64,000 nucleotides of DNA from positions 67,906,891 through 67,970,890 of the forward strand of contig CM054179.1 in the NCBI GenBank assembly GCA_028829895.1, in the 5' to 3' direction. Below are positions 13,201-22,211 of this stretch, piece by piece (the first letter of the stretch is position 1; each line of letters begins with the position of its first letter). The notes beneath the pieces were generated by a model, which had not been told where the DNA came from, searched no databases, and saw only the letters and a program-made list of their open reading frames with translations. Source of the stretch: Sinotaia quadrata (lineage: Eukaryota > Mollusca > Gastropoda > Architaenioglossa > Viviparidae). Both the position numbers and the translations under genes were made by a program.

Positions 13201-13607
13201 TTAATTGCCCTCACCGCTTTGAAAATAACTTTTTTAAAATTATGCACTCACCTCTTTAAAGTCAAAATATTTTTATTAATTGCACTCACCTCTTTGAAAA
13301 GCAGGGTGATGATAGGGGTGAGGTGAACAGCGATAGAGTTGACGCCATAAAGTTGTCTCCTATGAAAATGAAAGAACAGCAGTAAAAATTATCAGATGAG
13401 AACCTCAAGAGTCTACACTATTTGGGGTGTAAACAAACATGTGGGTCCGTGTGAGTACTCTGTACACGTGGATATGTGTAGGCGCTTCGTACGTTTTGTA
13501 TGTGTGCAGGTATGTGCTTGTGTGTTCTTGTAAGTGTATATGTTTCAGTGCAAGTTTGTGCAGGTATGTGAGCAAGGATATATATATGTATATGTTTTGT
13601 GTGTGTG

Positions 13608-13658
<51 letters not shown>

Positions 13659-13885
13659 TTGTGTGTGTTTGTGTGTGTTTGTGTGTGTGTGTGTGTGTGT
13701 TTGTACGCGCGCACTACTTGGTCATCAGTTGAAGTCTTGACAAGTCATGCCCTACAAACCTATGTGAGTGTGTGCGTGTGTATATGTATGTGTGTGCAAG
13801 TGAATAATGTGTTTGAGCGTAATTGTGTATGTGTGAATATAGTATGCATACCTGAGCATCACCGTGTGCAAGTATACGTATGTTT

Positions 13886-13923
<38 letters not shown>

Positions 13924-16900
13924 GCAGAAAAATGTAAATAATAAATATAGAACAATACAGTTCGTCAGCTAATTTCAAATCTGGAATAAAATACTTCAGC
14001 ATCTTCAATAATATAAATATTTCTGTATTTAACTTTTCAATTTATTTTGTGCGTATTTTATTTACTTCAGACAAATAATAAATGACAAAACTATTTCTAT
14101 TTAAATTTAATCTTTCATAATTTGTAAATTGTAATACCCATTCAAAAAATGTCTTCATTTAAAATTAATATAAGATAATTTGTAAATTGTAATACCCGTA
14201 CAAAATTCGACACTTACCGTTGGGCCTGTTGGGCAATAGAGTAGCCTCGCAACCGATGGAAATCAGAAAATTTTGTTCCGCTCTCCAGTCCCCTGAAGAG
14301 CAAGAACATATTCCAAGTAACAATGTTTTTCTCTTCTTTTGTATGGTTTTATTTAAAGCGAAAAGAAAATGAATTGTAATTGTATACATCGAATGATGCA
14401 GGTCCACACATGCACAATGCTGTCATATTCAAAAGATGACTGACCCTGACACTGACACTGATAGTTACATATGCCAAGAACAACCATTTCCTAAAGTACC
14501 GTCTCCTAGGAAAACTTTTCATTTGTTTATGTCAACAATATACCAAATGTAATCTGCTTGGTTATCTGTGTACAGCGATAAAACTGTCCCCTCTACCTAT
14601 ATACAAGGAAACAATGGGAGTAGATGTACAAATTATAAAGTTTGGAAGAACATAGAATTTGCAACCTGTTGAAGAGTAGATATACATATAGATTAAATAA
14701 TATAGAAGAACACTAAAACATCATACTAAAAATTCGTAACTATAGCCTTGCACTATAAATGAATTACAGAAACAATAAGCTTCAAATTATAATATAACTA
14801 ACACGCAGCATTAATTGCCTTTAAACTTTATATGTTAAGCTATAGACACACTATAACTGACAGGGGCACATTAACAAAAGGACATTACTACTTCGATACG
14901 TCATCAGTTGCAACAAAGGGATACCACCCCAAGGCATCGATATAATCAATCTATAGCATATCGCTACTCCGATACATCAGCACTAATAAAAAGGGACATC
15001 ACTACTCTAATATATCAACAACCAAAAGAAATGGACATCACAACTAAGATATGTTATACAAAATAGACAGCAGTAGTCTGATATATCAACAACCAAAAGA
15101 AAGGGACATCACAACTAAGATACATTATATATTAATGACAAAATAGACAGCAGTAGTCTGATATATCAACAATGAGAACAAGGGCACCACGATTCCTGTA
15201 CATCAATAATCAAAAGGGACATCACTGTTCACAAATATTAATCGCAAATAAGGTATAGTACAATTCAATAACCGACTATCAAAGCAAATAATATCACATT
15301 TTGATAATCAGCAATCAAAACTAAAGGGTATGACGACTTCAATTAAAACACAGGGATATCAAGATTTCGATCAAAACAAAGGGATATGACGACTTCAATC
15401 AAAACAAGGGGATATCACGCCTTATCAAAACAAAGGGAGATCACAACGAAGAGGCATTACGTTCTGATGCAACACCAATCACAGCTCTGATACTAGCAGC
15501 CACCACCATCAACCGTCTACTTTGTGGCCTTAGTAGTGCAAATCCATTCCTAATAAACATACGTCACATAGTCCCACCTCATCATATCTAATTTATGGCC
15601 TTAGTAGTGCAAACCCATTCCTAATAAACACACGTCACATAGTCCCACCGTATCATGTCTACTTTGTGGCCTTATTAATGCAAACCCATTCCTAATAAAC
15701 ACACGTCACATAGTCCCACCGTATCATGTCTACTTTGTGGCCTTAGTAATGCAAACCCATTCCTAATAAACACACGTCACATAGTCCCACCGTACCATGT
15801 CTACTTTGTGGCCTTAGTAATGCAAACCCATTCCTAATAAACACACGTCACATAGTCCCACCAATATCACAGTTTTTCTGTAACGAACTCACATGAGTTT
15901 GACGAATTATTTAGTTTTTCTGTAACAATGTTATGTGAGTTTGACGAATTGTTTAGTTTTTCTGTAACAATGTTATGTGAGTTTGACGAATTGTTTAGTT
16001 TTTCTGTAACAATGTTATGAATGTTATGTGAGTTTGACGAAAGTTTGTTTCTCTCTAACAAGTTTACCTGAGTTTGACGAAATTGTGAACTTTCGGATCC
16101 CAAATGTACTTTATTTTTTTCGTGATGAACCATCGTAACTGTCGATTTGCCTGAAGTGTGGGAAAAGATGAAAGACTTTATTAAAATAAAACATACAACA
16201 GATATCACCAGATATTCGATTAACGACAAAGATAGTTTTGACCATCAACGGTATTCAGAATGGTCGGGTTGTTCTCTAAATGAACTTATATTATCCACTT
16301 GTCCTAAAATGTCTTTAACCGTGACGTATTTTGGTTATAAACTTTATGGAGTTGTGAATAGTATAGAGATAAATATTTATAAACAAATTCCAAGTTTTTC
16401 AGACTAACTTTTGCAAAAGAACAAACAAACAAACCGAAAGGTAAATGAGATTGCAGAATAAAAACAAAATGACGTACTGTTGTATGATGTGGAATTTTCC
16501 CATATATTTTACATAAATTTTCATTGTTGCATTTAAATTGAACGTTATTGTAATTTGAATGACGTGTACGTATTGCATCATGTTGACTTAGAATGAGTCG
16601 TGCATGATGGTATATTTATTGACCGGTGTTTGATGTTTGTGGCAGATAGGTGATCGAGTGTTGTTTAAGTTGCGTAGTCAGTCTTTGTATTGTATGAATG
16701 GTTAGTTTTTATTAGGATGTTATATAGTATGTTTTATTTTGAACATTTTAACATTTCTTTCTTTCAGAGGCTTATGCCAAACTTAGTATTTATTAATAGA
16801 GCAATTGACTGGACACTTAGGCTTTGTAATTGTTTGTGTTGCAGAGTTTTTATTTTTTGTTTTTGACTGCTGAGCTTTCGGCGGCTTGTTTCTGTAGCTG

Positions 16901-19900
16901 CGTGTCTGCCCACAAACCGGTTGCATGTGTGGCCGTTCTGTTTTATCTTGGTTACTTTGTCCCTGGCGTGATTCTGACTTTGATCTGAGTGCCACGGGAG
17001 ATTCAAGTCTACAAGACTGTGACGTCATTCCAGTGCATGAGCTAAGTGTTGATCTTGAAAGTGACGACAGTGTAGCGAACTGGCTTATGAAGACTATTTT
17101 AAAAAAATCTTGTTAACTTTAATTTTATTAAATTTCTTGTTATTATTTTAAACGTGTATTTGTTAGTGAAGTAATTTCTATTGCATGGTTATAGATATTT
17201 AACCTTGCAGTATAGTAAGCATTAACTAGTCAGTGGTGAGTAGTTAACCTTGCAGTATAGTAAGCATTAACTAGTCAGTGGTGAGTATTTAACCTTGCAA
17301 TATAGTAAGCATTAACTAGTCATTGGTGAGTATTTAACCTTGCAATATAGTAAGCATTAACTAGTCAGTGGTGAGTATTTAACCTTGCAATATAGTAAGC
17401 ATTAACTAAGTGGTGAGTATTTAACCTTGCAATATAGTAAGCATTAACTAGTCATTGGTGAGTATTTAACCTTTCATTCCACTGACTAGTTTATGCTTAC
17501 TATATTGCAAGGTTAAATACTCACCACTGACTAGTTAATGCTTACTATACTCACCAGATTGAATCATTAAACAGTCACCAGATTGAATCATTAAATAGTC
17601 ACCAGATTATTTGATTACATACTCACCAGATTGAATCATTAAACAGTCATCAGATTATTTGATTACATACTCACCAGATCTGTGTCAGAGTTGTCCATGA
17701 TGTAGTTGGTCAGGTGTCCTGACGAAAAAAATCTCCTAAAACACAATGTTTTGTTATTATATTATGTTATCGGTCGGCAAACAAACAGTCAGTAGGTTTG
17801 TACATAGAATTGACTGACATTCAGATACCATCCGCGAAATCAGCGGACATAGAACGTAGACGTTATACAACAATCCTTAAAAACACATTCATTAACATTT
17901 TATCTATTGTAAACATTAATGGCTAAATTTGCAACAGGAATACAGAGTGGATGTACAGATCATTAGTTTGTAGTTGTTTACAAAATACAAAAAGTTATTC
18001 CCCCTTCTGTTGTCTTGTATTTATTATAAGATGACAGCCTCGAAATAGGCCTCACGATTGTTTCCTCTCCACGTCAATCAGGGCATCCTGTGCACTCTTG
18101 TTGACCTTGATTGACCATGGATTTCAAGCTCGGTTGATCTATTGGCTAGAGAATGTGTCTATGCACTCTTGTTGACCTTGATTGACCATGGATTTCAAGC
18201 TCGGTTGATCTATTGGCTAGAGAATGTGTCTATGCACTCTTGTTGACCTTGATTGACCATGGATTTCAAGCTCGGTTGATCTATTGGCTAGAGAATGTGT
18301 CTATGCACTCTTGTTGACCTTGATTGACCATGGATTTCAAGCTCGGTTGATCTATTGGCTAGAGAATGTGTCTGTGCACTCTTGTTGACCTTGATTGACC
18401 ATGGATTTCAAGCTCGGTTGATCTATTGGCTAGAGAATGTGTCTGTGCTGCTCGAGTGTTCAGCGGTTTGGATGTGGTATGTAGCACTTTCAAACTGTCA
18501 CAAGCCTCCTCGTAAATAACAGCTTCAAACTGTCTCAAGTCTCCTCGTAATAGTCATAAATAACAGCTTCAAACTGTCTCAAGTCTCCTCGTAATAGTCA
18601 TAAATAACAGCTTCAAACTGTCACAAGTCTCCTCGTAATAGTCATAAATAACAACGTCAAACTGTCACAAATCTCGCGTAACATTGTCATACTCTAAAAG
18701 GTCACTTGTAATTGAGTTAGCACAAGTCTTTCTGTACAAATATTTACAAGTTGCATTGCAAAAAGTCTCACTTAACATAGTAATACTCTGTACAGATATT
18801 TACAAATTGCATTGCAATAAGTCACACTTAACATAGTAATACTCTGTACAAATATTTACAAATTGCATTGCAATAAGTCTCACTTAACATAGTAATACTC
18901 TGTACAAATATTTACAAATTGCATTGCAATAAGTCTCACTTAACATAGTAATACTCTGTACAAATATTTACAAACTGCATTGCAATAAGTCTCACTTAAT
19001 ATAAAGATACTCTGTACAAACACTTGCAAAGTGCGCTACATTACAGGATATCATTCGAAGCATTTAAAAATAAGATTATCATTCAGCAGCATAACTTCAC
19101 TCAGATAACAGTGTATCCCTGACAATGTCTACAAACGTATTATTTTCCATGTTATACAAACTAGAATGTATTTCTAATATGTTCACGTGAAGAATTCTCG
19201 ACCACAGGATGACTTTAACAGAAAATAATTAAATCACTCTCATTGCGGTTTTCGTGGAGCTATTTCTTAGTGTTACATATACATAAATATAAATATCTTG
19301 TACTGTGTCTGAACAATTTACCTTTCTTTCCTTAATGCCCCCTCGCATACGGTCGACACAAAATGGCGGTTGTATTGATCCTGTCAAGAAATAGGAATGA
19401 TTCAAAATAGTCAGACATACATAACAAAGTAATCCTAAAGAATCAGGAATGATTCAAAATAGTCAGACATACATAACAAAGTAATCCTAAAGAATCAGGA
19501 ATGATTCAAAATAGTCAGACATACATAACAAAGTAATCCTAAAGAATCAGGAATGATTCAAAATAGTCAGACATACATAACAAAGTAATCATAAAGAATC
19601 AGGAATGATTCAAAATAGTCAGACATACATAACAAAGTAATCATAAAGAATCAGGAAAACAGTACGCGTAAAAATTATTGCATTTTCCTATTAACATTCG
19701 ATCCAAACGCTTTTAGTCTGTCAATATGACAAAGGAGTAACTCATACGAGATATGAATACACGTGTAGTTATCCTGTTATGACCAGTCTGAATTGCACAG
19801 GGATTTTTTTACTACTAGCAGGAAGTACATTATCGTCTTCAGAGTATACATGAAGGGACCGTTAATAAAGCTATTTAAGGATCAGACAGATCAATGGAGC

Positions 19901-22211
19901 CAAACCAGCTGTTCATTTCTACCCCCTTTAGAAATTTTATTCCAACTTTGAAGTTAAAAAACACTGTAGAAAATGTTTCCTTGTATAAGGTAAATACATT
20001 TGGGCATTTATTGTTAGAAAGATAAATAAAATATATTCCACTCCGAAATAATGTACGTCACAAGTTTTACATAAATGATGACGTGAGAAAACAGTTTACA
20101 TAAATGATGACGTGAGAATAACTTTTATATAAATGATGACATGAGAAAAACGTTTACATAAATGATGACGGTATAAAACAGTTTACCAGAATGATAACAT
20201 GGGAAAATGTTTACCTGAACGATGACACTAAAAGACAGTTGAACTGAATGATAAACTGAGAAACAATTTACAAGAATGATGACGTGGGGAAAATGTATTA
20301 GAATGATGGTGAATGTGATTTTCAACATCATAAAACAGTTTATGTGCATAGATACTTGAAAACACGGTTTACATACATGATGACCTGAGAAATCAGTCTC
20401 TAATGAAATCTTGAAAATACTTACCTTCATCATGACGACGTAAGATATTGCCTACCTTCATGACGACAGGAAAAAAACACAACTTATCTTCATAACGACG
20501 GGAGAAAACTTCGTACCTTCAAGCAAAATCAACCTAGTTCGGAAGTTGCCATCATTCTAGATAATGCCTGATGATGACCTGAAAAAAACGGCCTACCTTC
20601 ATGATGACTTTCTCCGCTCTGTCCAGAGAACACGTATTGTGCGTAAACTTGATCATCAGGTGTGGCAGCCAGTAAAACAGTAGTCGAAGCAACCCACATG
20701 TCAGCAGGTACAAGATCCAGCTCAGAACATATCGCCATTTGCATAATTTGTAGCCAGTCACTTCCTGGAACAAGCGAATCACTAGTCAAGCAACTCATAA
20801 TATCAATCAATTACTGTTACACTAATTTCATACGTCATACGTAAGCTGATTCAACTAATACTCTGCTGCGTTAATACATAAATCTAATCATCTAATATTC
20901 CACTAACGCATAAACCGAATCACCTAATGTTCTAATGCATTGATACATAAACCGAATCACCTAAAGTTCTAATGCATTGATACATAACCGAATCACCTAA
21001 TGTTCTAATGCATTGATACATAAACCGAATCACCTAATGTTCTAATGCATTGATACATAAACCGAATCACCTAATGTTCTAATACATTGATACATAAACT
21101 GAATCACCTAATGTTCTAATACATTGATACATAAACCGAATCACCTAATGTTCTAATACATTGATATATGAACCGAATCACCTAATGTTCTAAAACATTA
21201 ATACATAAACGGAATCACCTAATGTTCTAATAAATGGATACATAAACCGAATCACCTAATGTTCTAATACATTGATACATAAACTGACTTAACTAAAACA
21301 AATGCATTATCTGACTTTTAAACTAATATTCTAACTGTTAGCTATACAAATTGCAACTACAAGCCACAATATGTACACATAGAAAAACAATAGTTTGTTA
21401 GTGTAAAACTGAAAGGCATTTTATGTCTTCTTCAGAAAATTTCTTTGTTTGAGGTAAACTATGAGTATATTTTATTAACACATTTATAGCTTATAAACAT
21501 GAATGACTGCCCCCCTCCCCCACTCCAATAAAGTACATGACAGATTTATATCAGTATTCCAAATACATCTAATATTTTTTGAAGAAATTCACTTAAACAT
21601 TTTTAATTTCACCAATCGTGTTAATGTACCCAACCTACCCACCATATAACATTTTTAAAAAATCAGAAATAAAACAAACAGTGAATAAACAATCGTCAAC
21701 TTGCCATTTGGTCATCTTCGTTTAAATTTAGGTAGGTCCTCTCAGGCAACACAGGAGGGAGACCTGTCTTTCCCATTGGACTTGATCCGTTCATTTCTCT
21801 CTGTGTACTGAGGATAAATTCAGTTCATTCCGTTTTCTTTCAACATTACTTCTAATTGTCAAACTATTTTATTAACATTTGTCTTGCTGTCAATTTGTTT
21901 AGTTTTTGTCTGTGTATGTCAACCATTTTACTCAAGAACAAGGAGATAAGAAAAAAAAACGTTGTTTGTTTTCATTGTAACAAGTCAGATTATTTTTCCA
22001 GTCATTATATGCTACACTTACGTCAGCATTAGGTACTTTGACCTTCATGACTTCAGTGCAGCAAGATGTTGACCATGGTGAGTGATGACTGTAAGGGAAG
22101 ACAATACAGTGCAGTCTGTATCACGTGCTTAGACTGACCCCCAACTAATACAAAGTACGAATGGCAAAGGAAAGATAAAGCTATTTGTTTACCAGATGTG
22201 ATGTACACCAT
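2278..22211 (-). CDS. ATP13A3-like: Copy B: P5B-type ATPase (ATP13A family), 3'-partial, 12 exons
   Basis: Second P5B ATPase, tandem paralogue of copy A and in the same orientation. Exons (high to low): 22193-22211, 20597-20781, 19322-19380, 17675-17735, 14218-14282 or 14292, 13290-13359, 11497-11631, 10753-10819, 10016-10147, 9030-9209, 3914-4059, 2278-2481. With the 14282 choice these give 1323 nt, 441 codons in frame. The product begins with the P5B N-terminal membrane hairpin ([15 protein letters not shown]) and continues through the actuator domain ([28 protein letters not shown]) to PPALPAA and the CFDK half of the phosphorylation motif. The remaining exons would lie left of base 1; I found no TGTLT exon in 1-2277. 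A 4.3-kb retrotransposon cluster sits in its 4060-9029 intron. It could be a full gene or a 3'-truncated copy. Confidence 0.9.
2790..2900 (-). mobile_element. Possible tRNA-derived SINE fragment
   Basis: Minus strand has a box B-like ggttcgatcc (2826-2835) with gatgcatcagtagcgtgatc upstream at about the spacing expected for a tRNA-derived SINE. In intron 2482-3913 of copy B. Weak. Confidence 0.35.
3232..3542. repeat. 34-bp minisatellite with ACTAGT palindromes, about 9 copies
   Basis: Unit gggcactagtgattggaaga plus ctagtctaggctgt. Each unit has two ACTAGT palindromes 9 bases apart and can fold on itself. In intron 2482-3913 of copy B. Confidence 0.95.
3640..3912 (-). repeat. 22-bp array containing the splice donor of exon 3914-4059
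   Basis: Plus-strand unit gttagatggtttcttaccac plus ga; on the minus strand each copy reads CTCGTG|gtaagaaacc, a copy of exon end plus donor. About 8 copies, irregular at the edges. Confidence 0.9.
3914..4059 (-). CDS. ATP13A3-like: Copy B exon: stalk and M3
   Basis: 146 nt; [20 protein letters not shown], then a hydrophobic segment ending IYTIYLK. Donor AAG|gtaaga; degenerate copies fill 3640-3910. Confidence 0.94.
4203..4262 (+). repeat. AAT trinucleotide microsatellite, about 20 units
   Basis: Pure AAT run between the 3' stub at 4176-4200 and the truncated copy. Shorter AAT runs follow each element copy at 5096-5126 and 8510-8535, and a short one precedes the stub at 4160-4171. Confidence 0.97.
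4268..5103 (+). pseudogene. 5'-truncated copy of the same retrotransposon
   Basis: Aligns base for base with 7681 onward of the longer copy (offset 3413) with few substitutions; open to TAA at 5037-5039. It retains only the last third: zinc knuckle with all residues (CRLCKS...HILSGC) and the endonuclease domain (RRPDIVV...IIDVAVPSD). No reverse transcriptase, so not autonomous. The break is typical 5' truncation. Confidence 0.92.
5258..8452 (+). CDS. Reverse transcriptase/endonuclease polyprotein of the R4/Dong-like element
   Basis: 1064 codons, uninterrupted; the frame is open upstream to the element's 5' end (about 5127) without an earlier ATG, so 5258 is the first Met and the N-terminus may be longer. 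N-terminal part has a WTRED...YY...GYRKRM block, possibly DNA-binding. Reverse transcriptase: [59 protein letters not shown] and the catalytic [12 protein letters not shown]-terminal zinc knuckle CRLRKS...HILSGC has Arg (codon 7883-7885) where the truncated sister copy has Cys. A PD-(D/E)XK-type endonuclease follows ([22 protein letters not shown]). Ends TAA 8450-8452, about 60 bases before the AAT tail. Nearly intact, so a young insertion; the zinc-knuckle change may impair it. Confidence 0.92.
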   Translation: MVSYYQSQPTTRGYRKRMYEHWLKNHPDDMIREQRLLDQKRVILQNRLLTALEIQEIEQQQENTTTRYNDTEVIENFTISQQSILVDNFVGEIPCDFTGEQQRLFEDIKCFMDKNKSYEDRTPTRRLQNSKDLWIAIENANEVLKHIPTKDITETNSLIYATAKVIERYIRPDTVQTQKPSIPPWKKRIEKKIECTRREISQMSAAEQNKGKMKARLVAKYHLNCRSTKTAIEDAKQRLQGLSHRLKRYIARGQQFQQNKIFRTDPGRLYQEFKGNFRTEQQIPNIHDTKTFWENIWSNTNTHNTSAKWIQELKVDHKETPEQCTVTISEKDIKKKVRKMANWKAPGPDQIQIFWLKKFTSLHGRLGEQLQDILIKPGTLPAWMVKGKTSLIMKDTQKGATPNNYRPITCLSTTWKLLSGIIANKIMTHLETNKILNYEQKGARPGSRGTKDQLAIDKAIVTDSKKRRTNLAMAWIDYQKAYDSVPHSWIIKTLKLYKVAPSIQNLIHESMKNWKTTLTCNNTNIADIAINCGIFQGDSLSPLLFCIALNPLSHVIQKTGLGYKMKAGQVISHLLYMDDLKLYGKNESDITSLINTVKICSEDINMKFGLEKCGRIVIQKGKVKTTEGLQFDIGKINDVSIENGYKYLGILQHQENMQREVKSKVKREYEKRVRQVLKSKLNGANKIQALNAYAIPVVSYTGGIIDWTANEINELDRKTRKLLTIHKALHPKADVDRLYVSRKMGGRGLKKIKHVIEGEVIGLVDYIWNNNKDDPLIELVKRSGLFQPPETDKETWKKTTKQELAHTWRQKPLHGQYVRQADEISTKQSTYKWLKEAGLKAETEALITAAQDQALNTKAHKTKIMKISNDSKCRLRKSMDETTEHILSGCQVLAGTEYTKRHNEVAKHIHRNLCENYGIKTPERAWMHQPEAVIETEEVKILWDFEIRTDRVIPARRPDIVVLNKTNRTVTIIDVAVPSDRNIKTKEREKIEKYQDLRLEIQRLWNVKAEVIPIVIGALGNITSELEGYLNKLPGNHRIAPLLKAALLGSAHILRKTLDLPESW
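8610..9000. repeat. Intronic 55-70 bp array with one inverted copy
   Basis: About six copies around gtagccacatgttcatacat and atcaagtgttcagtaattta; the copy at about 8758-8800 is inverted, making a palindrome with its neighbour (from 8801). The matching bases in copy A (56715-56795) occur once. Confidence 0.88.
9030..9209 (-). CDS. ATP13A3-like: Copy B exon: GESVPITK to VLRTG
   Basis: 180 nt; [20 protein letters not shown] to [11 protein letters not shown]. The middle (DMTCFSLQ) differs from copy A (KTSFCMKN). Donor ACAG|gtttgt. The following intron holds the retrotransposon cluster. Confidence 0.95.
9740..9905. repeat. ACACAGACATA-type simple repeat
   Basis: Irregular 10-12 bp units of acacagacata; opens minus-strand reading frames of no significance. 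Confidence 0.92.
9910..10018 (-). repeat. 28-bp donor-containing array, about 3 copies
   Basis: cccgttagcataccaacact plus aaaacctac; minus strand carries ACGG|gtaggt, the donor of exon 10016-10147. Same unit as 59170-59459 in copy A. Confidence 0.88.
10016..10147 (-). CDS. ATP13A3-like: Copy B exon: [10 protein letters not shown] to MLTG
   Basis: 132 nt; [19 protein letters not shown] and [11 protein letters not shown]. Donor ACGG|gtaggt recurs about three times in 9910-10016, the same 28-bp motif as in copy A. Confidence 0.94.
10753..10819 (-). CDS. ATP13A3-like: Copy B exon: start of actuator domain
   Basis: 67 nt; [20 protein letters not shown]. Acceptor cgtccag, donor AACG|gtcagt. Counterpart of 60361-60427. 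Confidence 0.92.
11497..11631 (-). CDS. ATP13A3-like: Copy B exon: core M1-M2
   Basis: 135 nt; [20 protein letters not shown], hydrophobic, ending WETRK. Acceptor tttcag, donor AAG|gtaaaa. Counterpart of 62405-62539. Confidence 0.94.
12004..12604. repeat. 39-bp minisatellite, about 15 copies
   Basis: Unit acttgaaagtaacacatatg plus ttttacaaacaaatcaatc. The period is 13 codons and neither strand has a stop, giving 206- and 226-codon open frames (12012-12632 plus, 11916-12596 minus) that I regard as artefacts. In intron 11632-13289. Confidence 0.96.
13050..13295 (-). repeat. 39-bp donor-containing array, about 6 copies
   Basis: Minus-strand unit starts gtgagggcaattaaggaaaa and ends tttccaagag; each copy reproduces GAG|gtgag of exon 13290-13359. 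Copies are in frame with one another ([13 protein letters not shown]), but the first unit is 38 bp and breaks the frame with the exon. Confidence 0.93.
13290..13359 (-). CDS. ATP13A3-like: Copy B exon: RQLYGVN
   Basis: 70 nt; [20 protein letters not shown] then FKE. LYG-N is the conserved start of the core. Donor GAG|gtgagt is the first of about six copies in the adjacent 39-bp array. Confidence 0.92.
13598..13706. repeat. GT microsatellite with GTTT interruptions
   Basis: Nearly pure (GT)n; a second run is at 13888-13922. Produces low-complexity open frames only. Confidence 0.97.
14218..14292 (-). CDS. ATP13A3-like: Copy B small exon, GLESG...QQAQR
   Basis: Encodes [20 protein letters not shown] then QQAQR, aligning with the family's GL-x-x-G block before LYGVN. 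Donor AACG|gtaagt. The cag acceptor (exon high end 14292) breaks frame with 17675-17735; gag ten bases in (14282) restores it but drops GLE. A missed microexon is another explanation. Confidence 0.7.
14293..15510. other. Intron of copy B, mostly unique sequence
   Basis: AT-rich. From about 14880 there are loosely repeated phrases (acatcacaactaagata, cagtagtctgatatatcaac) like an old decayed array. No exon or RNA gene seen. Confidence 0.6.
15515..15865. repeat. 70-bp minisatellite, 5 copies
   Basis: Unit around gtctactttgtggccttagt and cacacgtcacatagtcccac, period 70 bp, few differences between copies. Confidence 0.95.
15868..16078. repeat. 42-48 bp minisatellite, about 4-5 copies
   Basis: Unit tgtgagtttgacgaattgtt plus tagtttttctgtaacaatgt. 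Adjacent to the 70-bp array but unrelated to it. Confidence 0.92.
17185..17545. repeat. 49-bp array with inverted copies
   Basis: About six direct copies of taaccttgcaatatagtaag plus cattaactagtcagtggtga, followed at 17478-17548 by about one and a half inverted copies; the junction can form a long hairpin. Confidence 0.93.
17545..17682 (-). repeat. Donor-containing array next to exon 17675-17735
   Basis: Copies of (a)ctcaccagattgaatcatta; minus strand repeats the context of CTG|gtgagt. About five copies with 20-50 bp spacing. Confidence 0.85.
17675..17735 (-). CDS. ATP13A3-like: Copy B small exon, [12 protein letters not shown]
   Basis: 61 nt; [20 protein letters not shown] resembles the R-Y/F-F...Y/N-Y block before the first core helices. 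Acceptor ttttag, donor GATCTG|gtgagt, which is repeated downstream. Confidence 0.8.
18020..18480. repeat. 71-bp array, 5 copies, seeded in a SINE-like sequence
   Basis: Copies start at 18091, 18162, 18233, 18304 and 18375. The unit holds gctcggttgatctattggct plus agagaatgtgtct, which resembles the 5' half of a tRNA-derived SINE (box A region); only the last copy continues into a degraded second half (gtgctgctcgagtgttcagc). The SINE link is inference. Confidence 0.85.
18495..18665. repeat. 44-bp minisatellite, about 4 copies
   Basis: Unit cttcaaactgtctcaagtct plus cctcgtaatagtcataaataacag. Confidence 0.92.
18735..19015. repeat. 57-bp minisatellite, 5 copies
   Basis: Unit ctgtacaaatatttacaaat plus tgcattgcaataagtctcacttaacatagtaatact, written in two parts as gcattgcaataagtctcact. 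In intron 17736-19321. Confidence 0.92.
19322..19380 (-). CDS. ATP13A3-like: Copy B small exon, N-terminal cytosolic region
   Basis: 59 nt; [19 protein letters not shown]. Acceptor cttgacag, donor GAAAG|gtaaat. In phase with both neighbours. Confidence 0.75.
19385..19665. repeat. 52-bp minisatellite beside the acceptor of exon 19322-19380
   Basis: Unit aggaatgattcaaaatagtc plus agacatacataacaaagtaa; five copies. The part aatcctaaagaatcaggaat resembles the acceptor context gatcctgtcaagaaatagga, so this array may have been seeded at a 3' splice site. Confidence 0.92.
20035..20595 (-). repeat. Degenerate 30-45 bp array reaching the donor of exon 20597-20781
   Basis: Many diverged units of the type tttacataaatgatgacgtg, grading into taccttcatgatgac near the exon. 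The last four copies carry a recognisable donor (ATGAAG|gtagg or close variants) on the minus strand. Confidence 0.8.
20597..20781 (-). CDS. ATP13A3-like: Copy B exon: N-terminal membrane hairpin
   Basis: 185 nt. [16 protein letters not shown] then about 20 hydrophobic residues and [10 protein letters not shown], the P5B N-terminal (Ma-Mb) pattern; ends AEKVIMK|gtaggc. I chose tag acceptor 20782 because it keeps phase with 22193-22211; ttccag at 20765 (exon 20597-20764) is a stronger-looking alternative. Confidence 0.85.
20900..21290. repeat. 37-bp minisatellite, about 9-10 copies
   Basis: Unit cctaatgttctaatgcattg plus atacataaaccgaatca. In the first intron of copy B. Confidence 0.94.
21300..22190. 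other. First intron of copy B, unique part
   Basis: No exon, RNA gene or array seen; AT-rich with short homopolymers. Confidence 0.6.
22193..22211 (-). CDS. ATP13A3-like: Copy B first coding exon (putative start)
   Basis: The only in-frame ATG after an upstream in-frame TAG, encoding MVYITS; donor CATCTG|gtaaac. It joins in phase to the tag acceptor at 20782. Upstream bases of the same exon would be 5' UTR and hold an imperfect duplication (about 22230-22310). The start is inferred; a further upstream coding exon cannot be excluded. Confidence 0.5.

Noticed and set aside
13418..13955. Several cysteine/valine- or threonine/histidine-rich frames
   Set aside because: Translations of GT/CA microsatellites; the same applies at 25519-25822, 37895-38106 and 63301-63543.
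16147..16407. 86-codon plus-strand frame ([13 protein letters not shown])
   Set aside because: No homology recognised, AT-driven composition and location inside a copy B intron; not enough to call a gene.
20529..20810. 93-codon minus-strand frame with GSDWLQIM
   Set aside because: The neighbouring frame encodes the conserved P5B N-terminal hairpin and keeps phase with adjacent exons.
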